A DNA stretch of 64,000 nt from Pseudalgibacter ostreae (lineage in GTDB: Bacteria > Bacteroidota > Bacteroidia > Flavobacteriales > Flavobacteriaceae). The stretch covers positions 62,001 through 126,000 of the forward strand of contig NZ_JBHMFC010000016.1 in assembly GCF_042427585.1 (NCBI RefSeq). Reading direction: 5' to 3'. A model generated the notes under the pieces. It was not told the DNA's origin. It saw nothing but the letters and a program-made list of their open reading frames with translations, and searched no databases. The translations under genes and the position numbers were made by a program. Shown piece by piece: positions 1-8,803 of the stretch (positions within the stretch are counted from its first letter, which is position 1; each line of letters begins with the position of its first letter).

Positions 1-494
1 TTTAAATTTTCGTCTCCCAATAGTATTTTAATAGCCCCGTTATTTGTGGCCACCCACAAGGTATTACTACTATCATCATAAAATAAATCATTAATAATTT
101 TTTGAGGACTATTGGATAGTGATAATTGCTTGTAAAGGTTTATTCTTGTAAACTTATTGGTTTGTTTATTAAACAAATTAAGTCCGTTATTCGTGCCAAT
201 CCACAAGTGGCCCTCACGGTCTTCTTCAATAGCATTAATTCTATTGTTACTCAATGATGTAGGGTCGTTCAAAATGGTTCTATATACCTCAAACTCATAA
301 CCGTTATATTTATTTAGCCCATCAATGGTACCGAACCACAAAAACCCCTCTTTATCTTGAAATATTTCATTACAAGTACTACTGGAAAGACCATCAACCG
401 TGTCTAAATTTTCAAATTTCAAGTTATTGAACTGCCCAACAACCCAATTGGATAACAAACAAAAAAAGATAATTACGCAATGTTTTATAGTCAT
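1..494 (-). CDS. Hybrid two-component sensor, N-terminal propeller part (partial)
   Basis: The frame opens with ATG at 494 and runs off the left edge, so only about 164 residues are visible. A short hydrophobic N-terminus (residues 5-20) looks like a signal peptide. It is followed by repeats of the two-component-regulator propeller type: LWFGTIDGLNKYNG, LWIGTNNGLNLFN and LWVATNNGAIKI, spaced about 45 residues apart. In Bacteroidota such propellers form the periplasmic sensor of hybrid histidine kinases that control polysaccharide loci. The kinase and regulator domains would lie outside the window, so the full class is inferred. It lies downstream of a GH3 glucosidase on the same strand, which suggests a carbohydrate signal. 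A plain propeller sensor with another output domain is possible. Confidence 0.8.
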   Translation of the reverse strand, partial: MTIKHCVIIFFCLLSNWVVGQFNNLKFENLDTVDGLSSSTCNEIFQDKEGFLWFGTIDGLNKYNGYEFEVYRTILNDPTSLSNNRINAIEEDREGHLWIGTNNGLNLFNKQTNKFTRINLYKQLSLSNSPQKIINDLFYDDSSNTLWVATNNGAIKILLGDENL

Positions 495-1236
495 TTTATA
501 TACTTTACTTATAACCTCAACCTCAACTTCAAAGATACCTGTTTGTTCGAAATAATCCTTCATCATCACAATCGAATTTAGTCAAAAACCATAATTATAC
601 TGACTAACAACGATTACGTTTTAAATTTTAATTCTGAAGTTTTAGATAAATTAAAAAACAAGAAACCTCGCCCATAAGGTTATTCATACATATAGAATAA
701 AAGCACAAACGCTTTCATTACCATGTTTTTGAAATTCAAACAGCCCAGAAGAAATATTTTAATATTTATCCATTATTCCACACTGTAAAGCCATGTTGTT
801 CAAACATGCTGCATAACATATTTAATTAAAACAAAGCCCCTGTAAAACACCTTAAAATGGTTACAAAGAGAATTAAATATGTAAGTCATAATATTTTGAA
901 CAACTTGTTGATTGCCCCAAGAAAAGCAGGCAAAAAAGCACTTTGCAATTAGTAAGACAATGGTCGCGACCTGATCATAGAATGCTATGGCGCGTTTTAA
1001 GGCATATCTACAACGACCTTCCATAACTTAAACAGCTAAAAGGGCATGCAGGATAAGCAATCATTTATCGCTTAATATAAAATTGACGTACCCACTAGAA
1101 AGCAACCTTTTGTGATTTTTTTCGATAGCACGCTATACTTTTAGCACTCCAAACCCTAGGCCCTAAAATCAGTATAGACTATGAAGGTTGTTTTAAAATT
1201 AGCTACACAATATCACTTCTGCTTTTATTGTTTTAT
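495..1236. other. Intergenic region without a recognised gene
   Basis: About 740 bases lie between the sensor gene and the 3' end of the GH3 gene. A 74-codon open frame at 800-1024 on the minus strand resembles no family I know and has no promoter match. A weak hairpin (AACCT/AGGTT at 664-681) is followed on the minus strand by a T-rich stretch and might end the GH3 transcript. Nothing else stands out. Confidence 0.5.
530..537 (-). promoter_or_regulatory. Candidate -7 element for the propeller sensor gene
   Basis: The minus strand reads TATCTTTG, an exact match to the Bacteroidota -7 consensus TAnnTTTG. It lies 36 bases upstream of the ATG at 494. I see no clear TTTG -33 box at the usual spacing, so this is a motif match only. 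Confidence 0.45.
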
Positions 1237-3534
1237 TTAGTTATGGTTTACCAACTCGAATCCATCTTGTAACAACGTTCTTGAATCGCCCCCTACAAAA
1301 ACATGAAACTCGCCCGGCTCTGCTTCCCATTTTTTGTTTGCGGTATAGAATTTAAGCAACTCGACATTTATAGTAAAGCTTACTTTTTTAGTTTCCCCAG
1401 GGTCTAACGAAATCATTTCAAACCCTTTCAACTCTAAAACAGGGCGTGTTCTACTTCCAACCAAATCCCTTATATAAAGTTGAACAACTTCTTTTCCACT
1501 GTATTTCCCAATGTTAGTCACGTTTATTGATACTATTAAGGTTTCATGGCTTGACATGGTTTTTTTATCTAATTGCAAATCTGCATAATTAAAAGATGTA
1601 TAGCTTAAGCCATAACCAAAAGGATACAGCGCATCTTTTGGCGTGTCGGTGTGATGAGAATAAGTTACATGCCCATTACCAGCAGAAGGACGTCCTGTGT
1701 TTTTCTGATTATAGTACAAGGGCTCTTGACCAACAGCTCTTGGAAACGAAACAGGCAATTTACCAGAAGGGTTGTAATCTCCAAACAACACATCTGCGAT
1801 AGCATGTCCTGATTGCGATCCTAATTGCCATACTTCCAATATTCCGGGAATGTTTTTATCGGCCCAATTTAACTCCATTGGTCGACCATTCATTAAAACC
1901 AATACAATGTTTTTATTAACTTTATAAACCGCTTCTATCAATTCTTGTTGAACACCAGAAAAACCAATATCGGTCTGGCTACGCCCTTCTCCAGATTGAA
2001 AAGCATCTTCACCAAGAACCATAACCACCACCTCGGCTTTTTTGGCAATATTGATGGCTTTAGAAAATCCAGACTTATCTGTTGTATTAATTTGTAGAGG
2101 CAGTAAAAACGAACGCTCACCAACACCTAAATCTGCACCTTTTTCAAAAGTTAATTTGGTAGATTTTGACACCGCATCTTGTATGCCCTCATAAACAGAA
2201 ACGGCAGAATTTTTTTCAGCTTGAGCTCGCCAATTGCCTATTGGCGTATCTTTATCATCTGCTAAAGGCCCAATAACGGCAATACTTTTAGCGGCTTTGC
2301 TTAAGGGTAAAATATTGTTCTCATTTTTCAATAATACAATCGATTTTTTTGCAATATCTCTTGCTATATTTTGGTTTTCAACAGTAAAAACTTCATTTTT
2401 TTCTCTTTCAGCATCGGCATATCTATAAGGATCATCAAATAAGCCTAACTGAAATTTAACGCGTAAAATTCGTCTTACTGCATCATCAATCAATGCCACG
2501 TCCACTTTCTTCTCTTTTACTAAAGGCTCTAGACCTTCTTCATATGCATGGCCCTCCATATCCATATCACTTCCAGCTTCAATAGCAATTTGAGCGGCTT
2601 GAACTTTGTCTTTAGCATAGCCGTGCACCATCATTTCTGTAATGGACGCCCAATCGGAAACGACAAAACCTTTCCAGTTCCAATCGCCTTTTAGTATATC
2701 TCTTTGCAAGTAACGACTCCCCGTTGCGGGCACACCATCTATTTCGTTAAAGGCATTCATAAAGGTGGCAACACCTGCATCTGCAGCTGCTTTAAATGGC
2801 GGCAAAACTATATTATGCAATTCAGATTCGCCTATGTTTACAGTATTATAATCTCTACCCGCTTCGCCAAAACCATATGCAGCGAAGTGCTTGGCACATG
2901 CAGCAATAGTGTACGCTTTTGATAAATCGTCGCCCTGAAACCCTCTTACTCGAGCTTCTGCAATTCTACTGCCCAAAAACGGGTCTTCCCCGGAACTTTC
3001 CATAATACGCCCCCAACGCGCATCTCTAGAAATATCTATCATGGGCGCAAAAGTCCAATGCAAACCTGAAGCAGAGGCTTCACGTGCTGCGATTTCTGCA
3101 CTTTTTTTTATGGCTTCCAAATCCCAACTAGCACTTTCCCCTAATGGTATTGGAAACATGGTTTTGTAACCATGTATCACATCATACCCAAAAAGCAATG
3201 GAATTTTTAACCTTGAATTTTCCATAACGATAGTTTGTACTTTTCTGGTATCCTCAACCGATAGCACATTAAGCATAGAACCAACGCCCCCATTCTTTAG
3301 TAATTCTGGTAATTGATTATTTTTAGATTCTGATAGAATACCTGTAATTTCAGCGCCTCCCGTATATTGGTTCATTTGACCAATCTTTTCCTTTAAAGTC
3401 ATTAGTGACAGAACCGAGTCTACTTTTCTTTCTATAACGCTTTCCTTTAACGCTGTTTGTCCTTCACAAATTAAAACACTGAGCACTGCAATAACCGCTA
3501 CACATAGGTTTTTTTGTTTTTTATTCATTTTCAT
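1237..3534 (-). CDS. bglX: Secreted beta-glucosidase, glycoside hydrolase family 3
   Basis: GH3 enzymes remove glucose from the non-reducing ends of beta-glucan oligosaccharides by a retaining mechanism. The protein has 765 residues, the length of E. coli BglX. Residues 1-26 form a signal peptide, so it should act in the periplasm. The GH3 N-terminal barrel carries the AKHFAAYG motif (K215, H216) and the nucleophile motif VVSDW with D294. The C-terminal alpha/beta sandwich and a fibronectin-III-like domain (from about residue 650) follow. ATG at 3534 or 3528 could be the start (MKM). It probably feeds the GH94/SusCD sugar locus at 10-20 kb, although housekeeping genes separate them. The exact substrate linkage cannot be read from the sequence. 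Confidence 0.93.
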   Translation of the reverse strand: MKMNKKQKNLCVAVIAVLSVLICEGQTALKESVIERKVDSVLSLMTLKEKIGQMNQYTGGAEITGILSESKNNQLPELLKNGGVGSMLNVLSVEDTRKVQTIVMENSRLKIPLLFGYDVIHGYKTMFPIPLGESASWDLEAIKKSAEIAAREASASGLHWTFAPMIDISRDARWGRIMESSGEDPFLGSRIAEARVRGFQGDDLSKAYTIAACAKHFAAYGFGEAGRDYNTVNIGESELHNIVLPPFKAAADAGVATFMNAFNEIDGVPATGSRYLQRDILKGDWNWKGFVVSDWASITEMMVHGYAKDKVQAAQIAIEAGSDMDMEGHAYEEGLEPLVKEKKVDVALIDDAVRRILRVKFQLGLFDDPYRYADAEREKNEVFTVENQNIARDIAKKSIVLLKNENNILPLSKAAKSIAVIGPLADDKDTPIGNWRAQAEKNSAVSVYEGIQDAVSKSTKLTFEKGADLGVGERSFLLPLQINTTDKSGFSKAINIAKKAEVVVMVLGEDAFQSGEGRSQTDIGFSGVQQELIEAVYKVNKNIVLVLMNGRPMELNWADKNIPGILEVWQLGSQSGHAIADVLFGDYNPSGKLPVSFPRAVGQEPLYYNQKNTGRPSAGNGHVTYSHHTDTPKDALYPFGYGLSYTSFNYADLQLDKKTMSSHETLIVSINVTNIGKYSGKEVVQLYIRDLVGSRTRPVLELKGFEMISLDPGETKKVSFTINVELLKFYTANKKWEAEPGEFHVFVGGDSRTLLQDGFELVNHN

Positions 3535-4192
3535 TATATTTTAGTTTTTTTTGATAAGCGCTCCATAATCAATCACCATACTTGAAGTATTGAGCATTTA
3601 AATTTATAGTGCCTCCTGCCCCCAGCCTTACTACAATTTAACATGAAAAACCTTTATTATTAAAAGCCTTGCCTGAAAGCTTCCTACTACTAACACGTAA
3701 GTATATTATAGCGTTCAGTATAAAAATAACACTTTATTCGATTCAAACCACAGAATAAGGGTAAAATATTACAGTTTAACTACTGATAAACACCTTTTTA
3801 CGTTTAACAAGTGCTTGAGGGGCGTTTATACCTGTTTCAGTATTGCAGTATAACTCATTATACAAACAAGCTTTCCTTTACGAATTTAACTTATAAGCGT
3901 ATAAACATTTACTTAAAATCAAATTTTCTATATAATCCCTATATACACTGTAACTTTTTGAGGATTGCTTACAGAGAAAAGAAAGAAGCAGGTGCCAATA
4001 GATATATTTTTATGGGCGTTAAAAACTTCAACCCGTTCTTAAATTATTAAAAAGAAGGTTTTACATAGTTTAAAATCCTTTGAAACCACTTTAGAAAGGC
4101 CAGACATGTAAACTGCTCCTATTTAAACTTACAATAATATTTACTTAGGCAGGAGTTTAGTAATAACATACAATACCCACACTAAAAAGCAT
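3535..4192. other. Long intergenic region upstream of bglX
   Basis: About 650 bases hold no convincing gene. A 79-codon frame at 3811-4050 is low-complexity and matches no family I know. An exact palindrome, ATACTTGAAGTAT, lies at 3578-3590, 44 bases upstream of the bglX start. It is a candidate regulator site and its ATACT half-sites recall the repeat in the susC leader. Confidence 0.45.
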
Positions 4193-4227
4193 AAAAAAAA
4201 CCTCCAATGTCTTTAAACAAAGGAGGT
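4193..4227 (-). terminator. Rho-independent terminator after the tRNA pair
   Basis: On the minus strand ACCTCC and GGAGGT pair around a 16-base loop and are followed directly by eight T residues. It lies just downstream of tRNA-Leu. Confidence 0.8.
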
Positions 4228-4231
4228 CTAG

Positions 4232-4315
4232 TACTGAAGACGGGACTTGAACCCGTACGTCCTAATGGACATTGGATTTTAAGTCCAACGTGTCTACCAA
4301 TTCCACCACTTCAGC
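4232..4315 (-). tRNA. tRNA-Leu (anticodon TAA)
   Basis: An 84-base class II tRNA. The acceptor arm GCTGAAG pairs with CTTCAGT (G-U at the first pair), the T arm contains GGTTCAAGTCC, and the anticodon loop CTTAAAA reads TAA between TTGGA and TCCAA. It has the variable arm expected of leucine tRNAs. The 3' CCA is not encoded. It lies 49 bases downstream of tRNA-Gly on the same strand, probably in one transcript. Confidence 0.96.
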
Positions 4316-4364
4316 GTCCCGATGTGAAAACACATCGCTTGGTATATTTAAAATAAAGTTTCAG

Positions 4365-4436
4365 AGCGAAAGACGGGATTTGAACCCGCGACCTCCACCT
4401 TGGCAAGGTGATGCTCTACCCCTGAGCTACTTTCGC
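4365..4436 (-). tRNA. tRNA-Gly (anticodon GCC)
   Basis: A 72-base cloverleaf. The acceptor GCGAAAG pairs with CTTTCGC, the D arm is GCTC-AGGGGTA-GAGC, the anticodon arm CACCTTGCCAAGGTG exposes GCC, and the T arm reads GCGGGTTCAAATCCCGT. The 3' CCA is not encoded. It is the first gene of a two-tRNA unit with tRNA-Leu. Confidence 0.96.
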
Positions 4437-4551
4437 AATTTATGTTGAACGTTCCCGCTTGATACAGGATTACAATATTGCTATTGCGGTTGCAAATTTA
4501 AAATATTTATACTAATTCCAAAGCCTTTTTACGAAATAAATTTAATTATTT

Positions 4552-7164
4552 TTAAGACCCTTTTTTCTTGACCAACATACGCTTGATTTCGTTAAGTTTC
4601 ATGAGCGCTTCAACAGGCGTAAGTGTATCAATATCAAGATGTAATATTTCATCTTTAATATTTTCAAGTAAAGGATCATCTAAATTAAAAAAACTAAGCT
4701 GCATATCATCTTGCATAGATTTCACCTTATCGGTAAGCTCTTCACTCGAATGCGATTTTTCTAAACGCTTTAAAATAGCATTGGCGCGGCGTAAAACTTG
4801 CTGGGGCATTCCAGCCATTTTCGCAACGTGAATACCAAAACTATGCGCACTGCCCCCTTCTACCAATTTGCGTAAAAACAATACATTGTCTTTTAATTCT
4901 TTTACAGACACATTAAAATTCTTAACGCGCTCAAAGGTTTCTGCCATTTCGTTTAACTCATGGTAATGGGTAGCAAATAAGGTTTTCGGTTTCGCAGGAT
5001 GCTCGTGTAGATACTCACTAATGGCCCAAGCTATGGAGATACCATCATAAGTACTCGTGCCACGCCCAATTTCATCGAGCAGCACCAAACTCCTTTCTGA
5101 AATATTATTTAAAATGGATGCAGTTTCATTCATTTCTACCATAAAAGTAGATTCTCCCATAGAAATATTGTCACTTGCCCCTACCCGTGTAAATATTTTA
5201 TCTACTAAACCAATTCGAGCGGACTCTGCCGGAACGAAACTCCCCATCTGGGCCAAAAGTACAATGAGCGCTGTTTGCCTTAAAATAGCCGATTTACCCG
5301 ACATATTAGGCCCCGTAATCATAATAATCTGTTGGTGCGATCGGTCTAAAAACACAGTATTGGCAATATAAGCTTCGCCTATAGGCAATTGTTTTTCGAT
5401 AACAGGATGGCGCCCCTCCTTAATATCCAAATCGAATGAATCTTCCATTTCAGGATAGATATAATGATTATCGGTTGCCAATTGCGCAAAACCACACAAA
5501 CAATCTAACTGCCCAATTAAGAATGCATTTTGCTGTATAGGTTTTATATATTGATTTAACCACACGACCAAGTCTGAGAACAATTGCTGTTCAATGGCTT
5601 GAATCCGGTCTTCGGCCCCTAAAATCTTAGCCTCATATTCTTTTAATTCTTCGGTTATATAACGCTCTGCACTAACTAGTGTCTGTTTTCTTATCCATTC
5701 TTCAGGCACTTTATCTTTATGTGTATTGCGGACTTCAATATAGTATCCAAACACATTATTGGACGCTATCTTAAGCGATGTAATGCCAGTGCGTTCACTT
5801 TCGCGTTCAAGCATGCTATCGAGGTAATTCTTTCCAGACTTAGACAAGCCTCGCAACTCATCCAGTTCTGAAGAAAAACCAACAGCAATAGTATTTCCTT
5901 TCAGCACGTTTACTGGCGCATCTTCATTTAGGGTGTCCTTAATTTTGGTGCGTAACACTTCGCAATGTTGCAGATTATCTCCAATAATTTTTAAAGACTC
6001 GTTGCTACATTGGGATGCCACTGCTTTTATGGGCACAATGGCCTCTAAAGAGTTTTTAAGCTGGATAACCTCGCGCGGATTTACTTTTCCCGTTGCAACC
6101 TTAGATATCAACCGCTCTAAATCGCCAATATGCTTAATGTGGTTTTGGATGTTCTGTAAAACACTGCCCTCTTTTGTTAAAAAACTAACAACTTCATGAC
6201 GTTGCTTTATTTTTTCAATATTTTTTAAAGGCAATGCCAACCAGCGTTTTAGCAAACGCCCACCCATAGGCGATATGGTTTTATCAATCACGTTTAAAAG
6301 CGTAACAGCATTGTTATTTGTAGAGTTATAAAGCTCTAGATTCCGAATGGTAAACTTATCCATCCATACATAATCATCTTCGGCAATTCTAGAAATAGAC
6401 GTAATATGCTGTAATTTATGATGCTGTGTTTCCCCTAAATAGTGAAGAATAGATCCCGATGCAATAACCCCTTCATGCAGTTCTTCAACCCCAAAGCCTT
6501 TCAATGTTTTTGTATTAAAATGCTTGATTAAGGTTTCATTAGCATAATCGGCCTGATAGACCCAATCTTCCATATAAAACGTGTAAAAATCGTCACCAAA
6601 CGTCTCTTTAAAAAGGGATCGCTTCTGTTTAGAAACCAATACTTCACTCGGACTAAAGTTCTGGAGCAACTTATCGATATACTCCGCATTGCCCTGCGAA
6701 GTTAAAAACTCTCCTGTAGAAATATCCAAAAAAGCAATACCAATATATTTCTTATCAAAATATACAGAACATAAGAAATTATTTGATTTTGATACCAACA
6801 CCTCATCATTAAAAGCCACACCCGGAGTTACCAGTTCTGTAACGCCACGTTTTACAATGTTCTTGGTCTGTTTTGGATCTTCTAATTGATCGCAAATAGC
6901 CACACGTTGCCCTGCTTTTACCAATTTTGGCAAATATGTGTTTATAGAATGATGTGGAAATCCTGCCAAAGCCGTCTCACTGTCGCTCCCTGCACCGCGT
7001 TTGGTTAATGTTATACCTAGAATTCTAGCTGTTTTTACAGCGTCTTCACCAAAAGTTTCATAAAAATCGCCTACACGGAATAACAATAAAGCATCTGGAT
7101 ACTTGGCCTTAATGGTGTTATACTGAGCCATTAAAGGCGTTTCTTTTTTTAATTTTTTAGCCAA
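4552..7164 (-). CDS. mutS: DNA mismatch repair protein MutS
   Basis: MutS recognises mismatches and small loops and recruits MutL. The protein has 870 residues, normal for bacterial MutS1. The mismatch-binding F-Y-E motif is at residues 34-36 (GDFYETFG). The C-terminal ATPase carries Walker A GPNMSGKS, Walker B LVLLDEIGRGTS and the ATHYHEL motif, and a short C-terminal tail follows. The start codon is TTG at 7164. I accept it because the peptide MAKKLKKETPLMAQYN fits the conserved N-terminus of flavobacterial MutS and no ATG lies nearby upstream. The gene stands alone, divergent from the SPOUT methylase. Confidence 0.97.
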   Translation of the reverse strand: MAKKLKKETPLMAQYNTIKAKYPDALLLFRVGDFYETFGEDAVKTARILGITLTKRGAGSDSETALAGFPHHSINTYLPKLVKAGQRVAICDQLEDPKQTKNIVKRGVTELVTPGVAFNDEVLVSKSNNFLCSVYFDKKYIGIAFLDISTGEFLTSQGNAEYIDKLLQNFSPSEVLVSKQKRSLFKETFGDDFYTFYMEDWVYQADYANETLIKHFNTKTLKGFGVEELHEGVIASGSILHYLGETQHHKLQHITSISRIAEDDYVWMDKFTIRNLELYNSTNNNAVTLLNVIDKTISPMGGRLLKRWLALPLKNIEKIKQRHEVVSFLTKEGSVLQNIQNHIKHIGDLERLISKVATGKVNPREVIQLKNSLEAIVPIKAVASQCSNESLKIIGDNLQHCEVLRTKIKDTLNEDAPVNVLKGNTIAVGFSSELDELRGLSKSGKNYLDSMLERESERTGITSLKIASNNVFGYYIEVRNTHKDKVPEEWIRKQTLVSAERYITEELKEYEAKILGAEDRIQAIEQQLFSDLVVWLNQYIKPIQQNAFLIGQLDCLCGFAQLATDNHYIYPEMEDSFDLDIKEGRHPVIEKQLPIGEAYIANTVFLDRSHQQIIMITGPNMSGKSAILRQTALIVLLAQMGSFVPAESARIGLVDKIFTRVGASDNISMGESTFMVEMNETASILNNISERSLVLLDEIGRGTSTYDGISIAWAISEYLHEHPAKPKTLFATHYHELNEMAETFERVKNFNVSVKELKDNVLFLRKLVEGGSAHSFGIHVAKMAGMPQQVLRRANAILKRLEKSHSSEELTDKVKSMQDDMQLSFFNLDDPLLENIKDEILHLDIDTLTPVEALMKLNEIKRMLVKKKGS

Positions 7165-7388
7165 TGGTAAAATGGTTTTTAAGTATTATTTTTGCGAATA
7201 ATGCAAGATTGCTAATGTACGGCATTTTGATCTTTTCTAAAATGGAAGTAATGGAAGTTATTTACATTTCAGTGGAGATTTCAACAATATAGTGCTTTTG
7301 CAAGTAAAGGGCAACTCCTGTTTGCTTAACAACAAACATTATCGATGTCCATTCAAACGCAAAAAAAAACCAAAAAACAAACCACTTC

Positions 7389-7928
7389 ATGCGTAAACTA
7401 AAAAATAGCGAATTAGACCGATTGAGCGTAGATGATTTCAAAGAGGCCCAAAAAACGCCCATTATTATTGTGCTGGACAATATTAGAAGTCTTAATAATA
7501 TTGGCTCTGTTTTTAGAACGAGTGATGCCTTTTTAATTGAAAAGATTTATTTATGTGGCATTACAGCAAAACCGCCCCATAAAGACATACACAAAACCGC
7601 TTTAGGCAGCACCGACACAGTGCTCTGGGAATATGCTGAACAGACTATCGATGTTCTTGAAAAATTAAAATCTAAAAACACCAAAATATGCGCTATCGAA
7701 CAAGCCGAACATGCCACAATGTTAAATGATTTTAAAGTAGAACCGCATACCACATACGTTCTTGTGTTTGGTAATGAAGTAAAAGGTGTCTCTCAAAACG
7801 CTGTAAATGCCAGCGATGTGGTTATTGAAATCCCACAATTTGGCACAAAACACTCTTTAAATATTTCGGTAAGTTGTGGTGTAGTGGTTTGGGATATTTT
7901 TAATAAACTATCAGAAAACCTCAAGTAG
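7389..7928 (+). CDS. TrmH/SpoU-family RNA 2'-O-methyltransferase
   Basis: A 179-residue SPOUT methylase, which transfers a methyl group from S-adenosylmethionine to a ribose 2'-hydroxyl of tRNA or rRNA. All three SpoU motifs are visible: motif 1 LDNIRSLNNIGSVFRT (residues 29-44), motif 2 LVFGNEVKG and motif 3 IPQFGTKHSLNISVS near the C-terminus. There is no extra N-terminal RNA-binding domain, which fits the small TrmH/TrmL-type enzymes. The target nucleotide cannot be told from the sequence. It ends directly before the next methyltransferase (TAG then TTG), so the two are probably translated from one message. A TATTTTTG motif at 7187-7194 is a possible promoter with a long leader. Confidence 0.9.
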   Translation: MRKLKNSELDRLSVDDFKEAQKTPIIIVLDNIRSLNNIGSVFRTSDAFLIEKIYLCGITAKPPHKDIHKTALGSTDTVLWEYAEQTIDVLEKLKSKNTKICAIEQAEHATMLNDFKVEPHTTYVLVFGNEVKGVSQNAVNASDVVIEIPQFGTKHSLNISVSCGVVVWDIFNKLSENLK

Positions 7929-8588
7929 TTGACAAAAAAAACAAAACAACCATGGCCTACCAAAGCGGTAATGGAACAAATCTATGATTTGAAACTTTGG
8001 GGAGGAAAAGACTTCGACTTTTATTCTGGAACAGGTTCTCATACCCCTGATATTGTAATCCCATACACCAACGCTTTAATTGCATTTTTAAAAAAACACA
8101 GCAAACCTTTAATTGTTTGCGACTTAGGCTGCGGCGATTTTAATATCGGGAAACACCTTGCTAAATACGCTAAAAAATATATAGCGATAGATATTGTGGA
8201 GCACCTTATCAAAAGAAATAAAGCGCTATATACTGAAGACCATCTAGAATTTCACTGTTTGGATATTGCTAAAGACGAAATCCCTCCAGCAGATTGTCTT
8301 ATAATTCGCCAAGTATTACAACATTTATCTAATGCAGAAGTACAAAGTGTGATAAACAAAATAGCGCCTTATAAATACATTGTTTTAACCGAACATGTAC
8401 CCTTAGGCCATTTTACACCAAACCAAGACATTATTTCCGGACAAGGTATTAGGCTAAAACAAAACAGCGGCATCAATTTATTAAAACCCCCTTTTAATTT
8501 TAAAATAAAGGAAGAAACAATTCTTGAAGAACATTTTCTAGAAGACAACAAAGGACGCCTCTTAACAACATTATACAAAACTGTATAA
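7929..8588 (+). CDS. Class I SAM-dependent methyltransferase
   Basis: A 219-residue Rossmann-fold methyltransferase. Motif I VCDLGCGDFNIG is at residues 63-74, the acidic motif II residue is D88 (AIDIV), and a motif IV-like stretch DCLIIRQVLQHL follows. I do not recognise the substrate. The given start is TTG at 7929, immediately after the stop codon of the SPOUT methylase, which suggests translational re-initiation. An in-frame ATG at codon 15 is an alternative start. The neighbour hints at RNA or translation-factor methylation, but that is only inference. Confidence 0.82.
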   Translation: MTKKTKQPWPTKAVMEQIYDLKLWGGKDFDFYSGTGSHTPDIVIPYTNALIAFLKKHSKPLIVCDLGCGDFNIGKHLAKYAKKYIAIDIVEHLIKRNKALYTEDHLEFHCLDIAKDEIPPADCLIIRQVLQHLSNAEVQSVINKIAPYKYIVLTEHVPLGHFTPNQDIISGQGIRLKQNSGINLLKPPFNFKIKEETILEEHFLEDNKGRLLTTLYKTV

Positions 8589-8803
8589 AAATTGACACCG
8601 CTTCAATTGCGATACAACACCCCTTATTAAAACCACTACAAATGCGTTTTTATGTAAAATTAACTTGATTCTAAAATTAGAAAATTCTAAATTCGTTTAT
8701 CGCAATTCATTCCGCATTACATAAGGTTTCAAAAGAAAGATTAAAAAATTACTTTTCTTAACATCCAAAAGATATTAGAACAGACCAGCGTATTTAGACA
8801 TTC

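Noticed and set aside
800..1024. 74-codon frame downstream of bglX
   Set aside because: No family resemblance, no promoter match, and Cys/Phe-rich composition typical of chance frames in AT-rich DNA.
3811..4050. 79-codon frame upstream of the tRNA genes
   Set aside because: Tyr/Asn/Ile-rich composition that reflects AT-rich spacer sequence; no motif or conserved start signal.
4232..4436. tRNA pair as an integration site for a mobile element
   Set aside because: No integrase gene, no duplicated tRNA 3' end and no change in gene content on either side.
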